Shown here: positions 32,689 to 45,187 of the stretch, piece by piece
How positions within the stretch are numbered: the first letter of the stretch is position 1
How the letters are laid out: each line of letters begins with the position of its first letter
NCBI GenBank assembly: GCA_023105745.1
Contig: JALGQZ010000002.1
Location: 78,509,785-78,573,784, forward strand
Length of the DNA: 64,000 nt
DNA from: Austropuccinia psidii
Lineage: Eukaryota > Basidiomycota > Pucciniomycetes > Pucciniales > Sphaerophragmiaceae
Direction of reading: 5' to 3'
The notes under the pieces: model-generated
Told to the model about the DNA's origin: nothing
What the model saw: the letters and a program-made list of their open reading frames with translations, nothing else
Databases searched by the model: none
Position numbers and translations under genes: made by a program

Positions 32689-33291
32689 ATGGTCGTTTTT
32701 GAGGACTTGCCAGTAGAGCTTCATCTTATGATCATTGATGATTGTGCTCAGCTTGGGCATGATGTCTTGAGCAAAGTTTCTCGATTGAACCATCACTTTG
32801 GTTCGCTTGCTCGGCCGTTTTTAATAGGAGGTGTTAACTTGACTCGATTAAGCCAAGATGAACATCGACTTGAACTATTCACGTATAAGTTTTTACCATT
32901 TCATCGGACAACATTGACGAAGCTATCGATTTCACTTTGTCAATCTAAAGCGATGGGATATTACTCTTTGGATGATCCATTGGACGAAATTTATGCCAAT
33001 ATAATATCACTTCTCAATCAATTAAAAACTCTCAAGTTTTATATCGAAGGTAATCATAAGAATTCTTCACTTGAAAAAGATGATTTCGCTTTAACAATTT
33101 TAGCAACTCAACGTTTAAAAAAATTAAATTCAATATCAATTTTTGAAAATAATATTAACTTGAATAATAATAATAATAATAAATATTTATTATCTAAATT
33201 TGCTAATGAATTTGTTTTTGAAATTTTAATCAAACTTAAATCTTACTTAAATTATCTTGAATTAAATTATTTAAAAATATTTAAAAATTAA
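32689..33291 (+). CDS. F-box-like protein
   Basis: A 200-residue frame starting MVVFEDLPVELHLMIIDDCA. The LP-x-E-L-x-x-x-I-I pattern at residues 6-20 followed by LSKVSRLNHHF is the F-box fold, which binds Skp1 in SCF ubiquitin ligases; target choice would lie downstream. Residues 75-150 contain weak leucine-rich spacing (LTKLSISLCQ, LNQLKTLKF). From about residue 150 the sequence becomes N/K/L/I-rich (NINLNNNNNN), matching the sharp rise in AT. The protein is short compared with typical fungal F-box proteins (400 or more residues), so the 3' end may be truncated or eroded. No intron is apparent. Confidence 0.65.
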   Translation: MVVFEDLPVELHLMIIDDCAQLGHDVLSKVSRLNHHFGSLARPFLIGGVNLTRLSQDEHRLELFTYKFLPFHRTTLTKLSISLCQSKAMGYYSLDDPLDEIYANIISLLNQLKTLKFYIEGNHKNSSLEKDDFALTILATQRLKKLNSISIFENNINLNNNNNNKYLLSKFANEFVFEILIKLKSYLNYLELNYLKIFKN

Positions 33292-33649
33292 TTTATTATT
33301 AAATTTAAAGAAAGATTTGAATTTAATCAATTAATAAAAAAATTGAAACGATATTTTAAATTAATTTATTAATTAATGATCTTAAAAAAAGAATTATTCA
33401 TTCATTTTTTTCTCAAAAAACAATTCATTAATTATGATTAATTTACTCAAGAAAAAAAAACCATTTATATTTTTTTAAATATAAATTATAGTAATTTAAA
33501 TAATAAATCTTCAGTATTTAAATTTTTAAAATTGAAAAATTAAAAAAAGAATTGAAGAAAAAGATATATTCTTTATTTATTTATTTATTTTAAATCTGAA
33601 AGAAAGATACATAAATTTTTATTTAAATAAAAAAAAAATATTTTTATTT

Positions 33650-34633
33650 TTAAGGTCCAAACCAATTCATTTTCAAACAAATTTGGCCTAAACTACTTAA
33701 AATTAAACCAAAAATTAATTTTAAATAAAAATTTAATAAATTTAAACCTGGTAATAAATTTAAACCTGATCTATAAAGATCTGTAGGTAAATTATCTTCT
33801 TGACTAAAAAAATCAAAAAAAAAATCAAAATAAAAATTAATAAAATAAAAATTAAAATAAAAATTAATAAAATAAAATTAAAATAAATTTTTTTAAAACT
33901 TACCAAAAAATTCTAAATTTTTTATCTTCTTGATTAAATCTTAAATAAATTAAAGTTAAAAAATTTAAATTAAAATTTAAATAAGGTAAAAATCTAATTT
34001 CAAGATATTCATTTGATTCTAAAAAAATAAAAAAATAAAAATAAAGAACATTAATTAATTTTTTTAAATTTTTTTTAATTTTCTTTTTAAATTTTACCTA
34101 TTAAAGCTTTTGTTAAATCTTTATTAAATAAAATTGATTTAATTTTAATTTTATTATTTATTGTCATCATACGACTAAAAAAAAATTAAAAATAAAATAA
34201 AAAAATTAATTTTTAAAATTGTCATTTTAAATTTAAATAAAAAAAAAAGAAAAATTATTTTAAAAAAAATAATTTTATTTTTTTTTACTTAACTAAAATT
34301 TATAAAGTCCTTTTAATTGATTTTTATTATTTTTTAAATTTGGTAATTGATTTAATAAAGGATGTAAAATATAAGCATCATCTGTAAAATATCTATTTTT
34401 TAAAAAATAAAAAAAAATAAATTTAAAATCATTCTTTAATTTTTAAAAGAAAAAATACTTAACTTATCTATATTTTTAATTATTTCTTTAGATGAATAAG
34501 GTTCTATAATTTTTTTGGCTACTTCAGCAAGCTAAAAAAAAATCAATTTAATTTAAATAAATAAATATTTTTAATATTTTATAATAAATATAAAAATAAT
34601 TTTTAACTTAACTTCTTTTACTGGATCATCCAT
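33650..34633 (-). CDS. SigF-like NTF2-fold domain protein, six exons
   Basis: Assembled by hand on the minus strand from exons 34613-34633, 34464-34531, 34294-34392, 34098-34174, 33904-34018 and 33650-33803, giving 177 residues. Every junction keeps phase, and donors are GTTAAGT (three times), GTAAAAT and GTAAGTT. The protein starts MDDPVKELAEVAKKIIEPYS, then has IDKYFTDDAYILHPLL, YKFYRMMTINNKIKI, ESNEYLEIRFLPY, LIYLRFNQEDKKFRI and QEDNLPTDLYRSG. A hydrophobic segment (LKLIFGLILSSLG) lies near the end. This order (DDP start, YF-x-x-DA-x-x-x-HP, Y-x-x-Y-x-x-M, FLP, QEDN) matches the fungal SigF-like NTF2-like family as I remember it. Function is unknown; membrane anchoring is inferred. It is convergent with the F-box gene. 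Confidence 0.75.
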
Positions 34634-35706
34634 ATTTTTTTTATTTATTTTAATAATTAATATATATATATATATTAGAATTTAATAATTATTATTGGTT
34701 TTTTTAATTATTTTTAATTATTTTTTTTATAAGTCATCGTCATTAAATATAAGTAAAAAATTAAAAAATAAATAAATCTCCTATTTATTTTAATTTAATT
34801 TTACTTTAACCCCAACAATTAAAATTAAAAATTAAAAATTAAAAATTTTATTATAATTTTCCCCATCAATTTTTTTTTTTTTTTAAAAATAAAAACAGTA
34901 AAGTAAATTAGATTAACGTCTTTTTTTGGTAAAAAAAATAAAAAAAAAAAAATATAGGAAAAACTGAATCTAGATAAACTGTCGCCATTTTTTTTTTTGA
35001 AATGATTTACTTTAAATCTATAAAAAGTCAGTGTATGACTCATAAGAGCCATTGAGGTGGTGTAGCGAATTAATGTAAATATTTTGATACCTTACTAAGA
35101 TCTTAAAAAATCTTTAAAATTTTCATAAATATATCATAAAAAAAAAAAAATTTAATATGTGATCTCAAAAATTGAATTAAAAATAAAAATTTCCCCTTTG
35201 ATTATTATTATTTTTATTTTTTATTTTATGAATTTAATAATAAGAAAAAAATAAAATAAAAAAAAACCTCCTAAATTTTAAACTAAAAAAAAAAAAAAAA
35301 AAAAAAATTTTAATCATTTTTATTTTATTTTATTTTTTTACAAAAAAAAAATCTTTAAAAACCTTTCTATTTTTTTTTTTGTTTTTTTTTTTAACTCCTA
35401 TAATTAAAATTAATATAATTTTATTTTATTTTTATTTTTATTTTTTTAATTTAAATTAATTTATATCTTAAAATTCAAAAAAAATATTTTATTTTAATTA
35501 AAAAACTAAAAAAAAAAAAAAAATTTAATTAAAAAAAATAAAAATAGAATAATTTTAAGATTTCTAAAAAAAAAAAAGAAACAAAAAAAAAATTATTTTT
35601 TAAAAAAAAAGGAAAAAAATTAATTTAATTTAATTTAATATTTAATTAACACTAATCTTTTTTCTTTTTTAGAAAAATAGGAGATAAAGAATTAAATAAT
35701 GTTTTT

Positions 35707-35737
<31 letters not shown>

Positions 35738-37003
35738 CAAATTTATTTTATAATTTTTTTATCATTTTTTAATTCTTTTTTTTTTTTTTTAAGAAAAGTA
35801 AAGAAAATTTCAATTAATGAAAATTAAATTAAAAAAAAATAAAAAAAAATTCATGAAAATTAGAATTCAAATGATAAAAATTTTAAAAAATTAATTTATA
35901 TGAAATTATCTCAATAATAATGATAATAATTATTATAATTAAATATATAAAATACTCCAAAAAAAAAAAGAAAAAAAAAATCAAAGAAATTGAAAGGAAA
36001 ATTTGTATAAATTTTTTTAAATCTATAAAATTAATAATTTTATCATTAAAAAAAAAAATGTTAAATTTTTATTTTTTTTAAAAAAAAAACAAAAAATTAT
36101 TAAAATGAAAAAAACATGATTTTTTTTTCTTTAGTTTTGTTAAATTGAATGAATTGATGAATTAATTAATTAATATATATATATATTAAACTTGAGTATT
36201 TTGAGTAAAAAAATAACTAATTGCTTTAATAATATATTTATAAATTATTTTAATAAATAAATAGATTACAAGAAAAAAAATTAATCATAATTTTATGAAA
36301 AGAAAAAAGAAACTTATTTCACATTTCAAATTAATCCATTTAGTTATTTTAAATTTATTAACTTAAGAATTATAAATGAATTTTTATTTTTATATTTATT
36401 TATATATATTTCTTAATTATTAATTAAAATTCTTTTTTTTATATTATTATTTTATTATAATAATAATTATTTTTAATTTTATTTATTAAATTGAATAATT
36501 TTTAATAAAACTTCCAAAAGAAACAAAAAAAAAGGAAAAGAAAAACAAAAACAATTAAATTAATATAATTAATATTTCAATTAATAATAACTTTATAAAT
36601 ATATATATTTAAATTTAAATTCAAAGATATTATAAGTTGAATAATTTTCTGTTTTTTTTTTTTTTTAAAAAAATACATCTTTAAGAATAAAATAATATTC
36701 TTGATTTAAGGTTGTTTTTCTTTTTTTTTTCTAATGAAATACCTAAATTCTTTAAAAAATAAAAAAAAATTTAAACACAAAAAAATAAGTAAGATTTTTT
36801 TTTTTTTTAAAAAAAAAAAAAAGAATTAAAACAAAAATAAATAAATAATTTGTTATTTTTTCAAAAAAAATTAAAAAATAATAATAATAAATTCATAATT
36901 TATGATTAAATATTAAAATCTATATAATATATCATTAAAAAAAATTAAAAAAATAAAATAATTAAGTGGTCTAAAATATATAATAACCTGAAATTGAAAT
37001 CTC

Positions 37004-37041
<38 letters not shown>

Positions 37042-40000
37042 TATTTTTTGAAAAAAATTCCACAAATGATTATTTTTTTGCTTTTAAAATACCAAAACCC
37101 ATTAAAAATTGTATTTAAGAAACAAAAAAGCCAATTTTTTCTTTTTTTGAACAGTTAATAATTTTTTTTTCTTTTTCTAAATTCTAAATTTTCTCAATGG
37201 TTTTTTTTTTTTTTTGTATTTTTTGGTTTTTTTTAGAATAAAAGTTGACTTGAATCTAATCAAAAGAAAGAATTATCTTTTAAACTTATACATTAAAAAA
37301 ATATTTCAAAAGGAAAAAATTTGATCCATCAAAAAATTAAATTTGGAATTAATTGAATTAAAATATATACATGATTTTTGAGGATGAAAAATTTGATAAA
37401 GTTGAAGAAAATATTATTTTGTTACTTAAAATTTCTTAAAGACATTACATAAGGCTTTTCTATATTTCATCATTTAACATAAATATATTACAAGAAATTA
37501 CTTTAAAAAGAATTATCCAAAGAAAAATTAAAGAAATTATGACAAAAATATCGAATACTAGATTGGAATTCTATTTTAAATGAGTCATAGGGAAATTGTT
37601 TTATATACTAATTTTGTTCTTTAATGTTTGATGAAACTAAAAAAGATTTTATTAAATTTTAATATTTAACTAAGAAGGCTAAAGAGTCTGGGGGAATGAA
37701 ACAAAAGAAATTTTCAGTATGTATTTAATTAATTGACAAAAGCTTGATATAATTATAAAAAAATTCGGAAAAAGATTGAGAGGAAAATTTTGACCATAAA
37801 AGCAGGTGCAATTTTTTTTTTTTCAAATAATTAGTTTTTTTATATTATTGATCACATTATTAAAATATATTGAATTTTATTTAAGATTTTATTTTTATTA
37901 GAAATTATAAGCTAATTTCTTTAGATTTTGACTGAAATTTTTTTATTAAATTTTTTGAATTTTTATTGAAAAAAAACAAATTGAATAGTTTAAAAAATCT
38001 CTAAAGGAAAAATTTAGTTAAATTATAAATAAAATTAATTCAATTTATAAAATATATATTTTAATAGAATAAAATTTCTTCATTTGATATAAACTAAGTA
38101 AAAAATTTAATTTAATTTCTTTTCTCATTTAAAGTTTTTAATTAAAATTAAAGAATAAAATTAATATTTTAAAATTGATTTAATCCTCATTGAAATAAAT
38201 GAAGAATAAAATTAATAAATTAAAAAATAATTTTATTAATTTTAATATTTTAATTTTTTGATATTAAAAAATAATAATAATAATTTATTATTTTTTGAGA
38301 TAATTAATTAATTTTTTCTTTTTTTACAAAAATTAAAAAATATTTATTAAATTTAAAAAATTCAAAAAAAGAAATAAATTAAATTTTAATAAAAGAATTA
38401 TTTCTCCTCTTTTTTTATAAAATTAATTAAATAATTGAGTTGATTTTTTTTTTAAATAATTTGGTAAATAAATTTGATAGAAGAAGTAAAAAACAAAAAA
38501 AAAGGTTTTTTTTCTTTTTTTTTGTCCTATGGAATTTGAAGCCATAATTAATTATATTTTTTTTGGATGTGATTGGTATTGTTTTAAAATATTTTGTTTC
38601 TTTTTGTAAAATTGAATTGTAAATGATTGATGGAAGTTCTTTTCATTTTTATCATTTTTTTTGATTTTGGGTAAATGATGGATCATGTGGTGTTAAAGGA
38701 GGATTAATTAAATTAGTCTGATGATGGTTTAATAAAAACTATTTTATCATCAGAAATAATATTTCAATCTGTATTGGGGGGATTCTCTTTTCATATTTTG
38801 GTTATGAAAGAAGACTAGAATTTATAATTGACATGAATTTCACCCCTAGCTTGATCAAAAAAAAGGATTAGTTATTGAACTAATCTATTTAATAGAGATA
38901 TAGAGGAATAAAAGAAAGATTTTAAATAATTGCAAAATTTATTCAAAAGAAACTAAAAATTATAATTAAAAACTTTTTGGAATTGAAATAGAAAAAGTAT
39001 TGGATTGATTCCAAATCTATTAGGAAAATGTTTTTTTTAAAAAATTACTAGGTTTGGAATACCTGAGAAAATTAACAAAAATCAAAAATCCAAAAAAAAA
39101 AAAATTCGTTAGCAATAAGAGTGGTGAGCAAGAAAGTAAGGTAGGTTAGAGTAAAATAAGGAATTACCCAGTATGAGTTGATTAACCAAATTTTAACATT
39201 AATTTCTATAAAAGCTGATAAATAAGAAGAGAGTGAATTTGATTTATTAAAAAATAAATTTATTTATTTTTTTGAGAGAAGTATTTATCAAAATTATAAA
39301 AAGAGGGAGATTTTGATTGAATTTTTAAAAAGAAGAAAAAATTGGTCTGTTTTATAAACGGAATATTAAAATGTTATTTTTTTCTTCAAAAAATAAAATT
39401 GGTTTTTGGTTTGTTTTGTTATCAAAATAATTTAACACAGAATGATAAAAATGAATTTTTCTAAGATTTTTGATTTTCTTGATTTTGTAATTTGTTGGTT
39501 TCATAAAAAAAAAGAAGTATAATAATAAAATTGATTTTTTCTTTGAATTTTTAAAAAAATTGTTTGTAAAAAATAATTATAAATTAGAATGTTTTTGTGG
39601 GATTTAGTTTAAAAGAAAAATACAATTTAACCTCATAGTTCTTTTTTGAAGAAATAATAACAAAAGTATTTTAAATAACTAATTTGAAAAATAAAAAATT
39701 CAAGTTTGTTCCCAAAAATAAAAATACAATCAAAAATTTCAATTTTTTTGATAACACCAATGGATTTTTTATTCTCTTGAATTTGGGATTGAAATATTCA
39801 TAATTAAATAAGTTGGTATTTTAATATTACCTTCCAAACAAGTTGTTTTGAAAATATCCTACACAAAAGAATAATTTTTTCTTCAAAATATCAAGTTCCC
39901 AAACAAAATTATAAAGCATTTGCAATGTCAACCTTTTCTAATTAATCACATAATAATTTCAATATTCTAAATGGGCCTTGATGAGCCCAATACCGCATTG

Positions 40001-41033
40001 GTAAGGTCCATTGTCTTCTACTTCTCTTGCAATTGAAACTCTTTTTACAACTTGAAGGTTTGAAATTTAGGCTTATTGTTTTGGTTTTTTATTCAAACTC
40101 AATTTTCCTTTGAATTTTTACTTTTTCAAAAAGCTGTGGCTCCACCATTTTTTCAAATTCATATTTATCTTAAATATCCCCGATTTCTCTTTCTTAGTCC
40201 ATATTAAGTAAGTTTCTTGTCTTTTATTCTTGAAATTTCCTCTTATCCCCTTTGATTTTAGTACATTAAATGTTTTCAAGACCTATCATGCATTAATTCA
40301 ACATAAATTATCCATTCCAAAGAGCACAAAAAATGCCACTAGGTCTTTTTATGTGTTTTTAGAAAATTTGTGTACAATGACAAAGACCCATTCTTGTGTT
40401 TATTTTTTCCTGCATTGTGGTCATTGAAATTATCATCTGAACATTTTTTGGGCTAAGGGAAAGTATCATTATAGGACTTGATAATATGTATCTTATAGCA
40501 ATTGATTCAGAAAGAAGACTTACAAAGGATTTTGCTTAATACATTAACCAATTACATTCTGATCATCTATATTCCCTCCATTAATTAAATCTAAATCCTC
40601 ATTCTTCATATCCAAAAGATTTTCCAGCTTTAAATCCATCTTAAATTAGAAAAAAGATTTATATTCAAATTTGAAATTTTTTCATAACAAACCAATGTCA
40701 TATGTTAGCTCACCTTAAATATAGTATCAATATAAATCTCTTTATTTGTGACTTATTCCAATAACTGGGAGTCATAAATTGAAACTGGAGTGATTTTGGG
40801 TTTGTTTCTAAAAAAAAAATCTATCTCATGATATAATTAATCCATATTTTGTGATATATCTGCCATTGTTTTTATACCTTTTTATCATAATATTCAGCTA
40901 TTTAAGATTTTGTTGCATTTGAAAAAAAATTCCTCATATATATTTCTTTTTATATGTATACCATCTATCTAAAATACTTGCAATTGAAAAATCTAATATT
41001 TCCCATGACTTCTTTTTACCTTTAAGAGACATG
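34634..41033. other. Extreme AT-rich region without recognised genes
   Basis: About 6.4 kb. The first part (to about 38500) is dominated by A and T homopolymers and alternating A/T, including (AT)16 at 37006-37037. The first few hundred bases may include the promoter of the SigF-like gene. The later part (39-41 kb) is less extreme but holds only short broken frames, such as one of 65 codons at 40230-40427. Small exons like those of the neighbouring gene could be hidden; I could not build another chain. Confidence 0.55.
37006..37037. repeat. (AT)16 microsatellite
   Basis: Sixteen uninterrupted AT units, the longest simple repeat seen in the window. Confidence 0.95.
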
Positions 41034-41038
41034 AGTTA
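41034..41038. repeat. Target-site duplication AGTTA (left)
   Basis: AGTTA directly precedes the LTR-2 end and is repeated at 48757-48761, right after the LTR-3 copy, so 41039-48756 behaves as one inserted block. Confidence 0.75.
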
Positions 41039-41107
41039 TTTAAGGTGTGGATATTAAACTTTGATTAAAAATCAAAAACTTTTCCTGTCCTCAAAATTTG
41101 TTGAAGG

Positions 41108-41116
41108 TAAAATTTA
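41108..41116. repeat. 9-bp target duplication of the MULE (left)
   Basis: TAAAATTTA, matching TAAAATTCA at 45179-45187 in 8 of 9 bases. Duplications of 8-11 bp are typical of Mutator-like elements. Confidence 0.85.
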
Positions 41117-44100
41117 GGGTATTGGTAAACCCATGTAAGCCCTTGCATGTTTTTACTAAAAACATACCTGTTTTTCCCAAAAATTGGTAAAAACATGATA
41201 GGGGTGCCTTGGGCCCATTTTAAATTAAAATGGAAAAATAAAAAAACCTGCCAAAACCACCCAAAAACCCCCCCTCACCCATTTGATTCACATTCTTTTT
41301 CACACCCGCCCCAAAAAAGCAAAAAGGACCAAACACCCAAATAACTCCAATTATCCCCCGAAAAAAAGTTTTTTGAAAAACAGCATTACAAAACTTTCCA
41401 AAAATATTTTCCCCTAAAGACTGCATTTTCCTCCAAATCAACCTGCTTCCAAGACTCTAAAACTACCCTTTTTTACTTTCCCTCTCATTTTAATCTTAAA
41501 TTTAAACCTCTTAATTTCACCTTTGCCCACTTTGTTTATATTGTCACACCTTTTGTCCCCTCTTTTTCACATTTACAAAAGTTCTTTCCTCATCCAAAAT
41601 CCGCAAACTCCCCCTTTTTTAAGCATTTATACATATTTTTCACTATATAATGCTTCAACCCCCCACCAAAGGTGAATTTCAGACCCTTGAGCTTCTTTGG
41701 AAGAATTTGCCTAATTTTTCCAGTGCATAGGAGTATTATGTGTCCACCTTGAGGTCCAATATGACCCACAACCAAATTGAAATAGGTTGTGACAGGTCAG
41801 GGACCCCAAATTAACATAAAACTCCTCTAAAACAGTCACTTCAAGAAAGCTTGACTGTCTATTTAGACTATATTGCAGAAATTATGGCAAGAGTACCACT
41901 TGGACTCTCAAATTCAAAAATCCTGAACACAACCATGATGTCACTGAAAATATCATGGCACATCCTGCTTCCAGAAAATTTAATGAGCAAGAAGCATCCC
42001 AAATTTCTCAGATTTCTGAATCCCTGCTCATGCCAAGGCAAATTAAAGCCCAATTATCTTGCCAGAGGGAGTAGGAAAGGCCTGTAATCCTTCAAGACAT
42101 TTAACACCAAGTAAAGAAAATAAAGAAAGACAAACTGAAAGGCAGAACACCCATTGATTCTCTTATTGAAACATTAAAAGAAGAAAGTTTTGTGTGGTAC
42201 TCTGCAAGGGATACTGAGGGACACATTACCTCCTTGTTTTTCACTCAACCCTTGCCATAAAACTCCTTCATGGTTTTCCTAATGAAATTATTATGTATTT
42301 TACTTATTAAACCAATCAGTACAAAATTCCCCTTTTTAATATTTTTGGATTCAGCTCAAAGAATAAGACCTTTTCTGAGGCTTTGTTTGGTAAAGGATGA
42401 AACTAAACCCACATATACTTGGTAATTTAATCAATACATAGAAAAAGTTCTAAACAACACCAACATTGTTCCCCCTCCAGTTATTGCTATTGACAGGGAT
42501 TGGGCCTTGAAAAATTATCTTAAGAAGCTCTTCCCAGACTCAAAATTAATGTTATTCATTTGGCCCATCAATGAAGATTTATCTTCCCATTTAATGAAGA
42601 AAATTGGTCAATGAACTGATTTTGAAAAATTTATGGGCCTCTGGAATCAAGTAATTTCCTTTTATCTTTCAAATTTATTCTTATTATTGTTTTTATGGAG
42701 GACTTTGGGATTCTGTCCTCAGGTCATGTATTAATCCACTGAAAAGTATTTCAAAGACAACTTAAAGAAGATTCAAAAGAAAGTCAAAGATACTAAAGTG
42801 TTGAAATATTTAGAAAAACCTGGCTTCCTCTTAAGGAGTATTATATGCCAATTTGGACCAACTACCATTGTCACCTGGGTGTGGGCTCCATCTCAAGAGT
42901 TGAAGGTGGCCATTCCATAGTTAAAATTTGGCTTCAAAATTCTACTGGTACTCTCCTGGAGGCTGTTAGGGATCTTTAAATGGCTTTCAAGAAACACTTT
43001 ACTGAAATAATTAACAGAATATTAAAAGAAATTATTTTCCATTTCAAGAATTTACCTCCACACATCTGTGCTATCAATGGAAAGGTGTCTCATTATGCCC
43101 TGCAGATGGCCTTTGAAAATGTCAAAACCACATTTACTCCCAATGAAAAATGCACCAAAAAATAAAAAAATTATCAAGAAATACCTTGAAAGCACAAGAC
43201 CCAACAGGCATTTGCCAAGTGAACTTGGCTCCCAATATCAGACTTCCCTCCACAGTGACATTTGAATTTACCTGTGAGGATTTTTTGATCTTTGATTTCT
43301 TACCATTTTTTTATATTAACTAATTCTATTTGTCATATTCTTCTCCCACTGGATATCAAGGTGAAGATCAAAGTGTTTATAAAGAAAGAAATAATGAAAC
43401 CAAAAGAATATTTTAAGATATTGTGGAAGGCCTTTTTCAAAGACCAAAGGCAGAAATGACCCCAATTATTCAGAATTTTCAAGATATTTTGACTGGAAAA
43501 GTCCCTTTTGATCAAATTCCCAAGATTCAAGAGGATCAAGAATATTATTAAGACCCACCAGTCTGCAAAAATATCAGTGGAACACCTCAAGGAGCCAACA
43601 ATAAACATAAAAATAAAAGAGATCCCTAAAAATTGGAAATAATTGAAAGTAAATCCAAGAGAAGAGGAAGACCCCCATTCAAAGTGACCAGCACAAAAAA
43701 TGAAACATAACAGTCAATTGAACCCCCTCGAATTATGCAAGTGGATTACTCTGAATATTATGAAGATTCTGAGGACTTATTGTCAAAATGAATTACTTCA
43801 TCAAATTCACTACCTTCATAAACTGAATTGAATGAATAAGGAAGATAAGGACTAACTATAAAAAGGTACAGAAGATTGGCCAAGAGTAGCAGAACCTCAC
43901 AAAGAAAGTCCCACAAGCCTGCAACAGATTTGAAGATATATGATTCAATTCCATCTACCTGTGAGCATTTACAAGGAAATTATCACAAAACTGATTAATT
44001 CTCAAAGCTCTTTGGGATTTTATGATTCATATCAATGTAGAATTTTTTGTTTATTTTAATATTTCATATTTTTTTGACCTATTTTCATCAGGTACCTGGC

Positions 44101-45178
44101 TCAGAAGACTTTCCAAAGCTTATATTTAAAGAAACCTCCAAACCCATCAATTTCCAGGGTGATGGAAACCGTGGCTACAGAAGAGTATCTAATTACATTT
44201 ACAAGACTCAAGATCAATGAACTGATTTCAGAGGTGACTTTTCTGAAGAAATTCAAGACTTTTAGGACCTTGATGAAGCCATGAAGAATTTTGTACCCTC
44301 AGTTTTTTTATTTGGACAGGATTGAGTGGTATGAAGATGTTTTCCAGGATCCAAAGAGAAAGTGGATTTCCATCCCTGATATGGGGGCTACAATTGTAAA
44401 CAAGTATCAAAGACCAGTTTCATTATATTCAACAGTTCAATATTTCTATTTTTCTCCTTATTTCTGTCCTCCAAATGTATCAAAGACCAGTTTCATTTTA
44501 TTTCACAGTGCAATATTTCTCTTTTCCCCCTTATTTCTGTCCTCCAAATGACAATCCACCCATTTTCATCTGTTTTTTTGGATAGCTGTTCTCATTTTGT
44601 TCCATTGGATATCATAATTTATCAAGTTTACTCTGCCCCCCATTACTGTAAATTGTGAGTTTCATGCCCAACCAAAATTCCTGGGGTTGGAAGATAAATT
44701 CAAGAAACACAGGATGTTATATTTGTCCAATCTTCTTCCCCCCTCAAAAAACCCCACTTTTTTGGAGGTTGATTCAGATTAATTTTTTTGTATATAGAAT
44801 TTATGCCAATTATCCCCCTCCTCAGTCCTATTTATTGCTTTAATCACACCTAAGTCTTTTTTTATATCAAAAATGTGGCACTTTTGTACTTGTAAATAGT
44901 CATATTCCAAACATGAAAAAAATATTGGAAAAAAACACATTATTTGGGGCCTTCACTTGTTCCACAAAAATAAGTTGCCAAAATTAGGGGCTTCTGTGTT
45001 TTGATTCTCAAGATTCTCTCCTTCAATTTGGAAAAAGTCAGGAATCTTGAAATCACATGTTAGGAAAAATATCGCAAAGAAAATCATTAAAAAATTAAAA
45101 AATGAGCCTGAGGAATCTTTTTGGAAAAAGACCACTTACGTGTTTTTACTAAAAGCTTATTTGTGTTTAGCAACACCC
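41117..45178 (+). mobile_element. Mutator-like DNA transposon (MULE), 4.06 kb, degenerate
   Basis: Bounded by imperfect terminal inverted repeats: GGGTATTGGTAAAC at the left end and, on the minus strand, GGGTGTTGCTAAAC at the right end, with further matches to about 24 bp. It is flanked by a 9-bp target duplication and inserted into an LTR-2 copy. Inside is a plus-strand MULE transposase pseudogene with an OTU-like C-terminal part. Many stops show it is dead. The insertion is younger than the LTR it split. Confidence 0.88.
41850..44640 (+). pseudogene. MULE transposase with OTU-like domain (pseudogene)
   Basis: Frames interrupted by stops and shifts, but in the expected order. RTPIDSLIETLKEESFVWYS with ARDTEGHITSLFF lies near 42150-42240. 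TNQYKIPLFNIFGFSS follows; the preceding conserved Asp appears changed to Tyr. VIAIDRDWALKNYLKKLFP (catalytic Asp) is near 42485 and SRVEGGHSIVK (catalytic Glu) near 42900. A KSKRRGRPP basic motif is near 43660. At 44160 GDGNRGYRR matches the OTU protease signature, with the catalytic Cys replaced by Arg (CGT at 44170-44172), and KWISIPDMGATIVNKYQRPV follows. The transposase would cut and join the element ends; the OTU part is related to ubiquitin-type proteases. Introns are likely near 42660-42720 and 43275-43360. Confidence 0.82.
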
Positions 45179-45187
45179 TAAAATTCA
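45179..45187. repeat. 9-bp target duplication of the MULE (right)
   Basis: TAAAATTCA, partner of 41108-41116. After it the LTR-2 sequence resumes exactly where it stopped. Confidence 0.85.

Noticed and set aside
34825..35052. 75-codon minus frame upstream of the SigF-like gene
   Set aside because: F/K-rich translation of homopolymer runs; no splice link to the gene and no domain.
40230..40427. 65-codon plus frame in the AT-rich region
   Set aside because: Isolated, no motif, composition as expected by chance.
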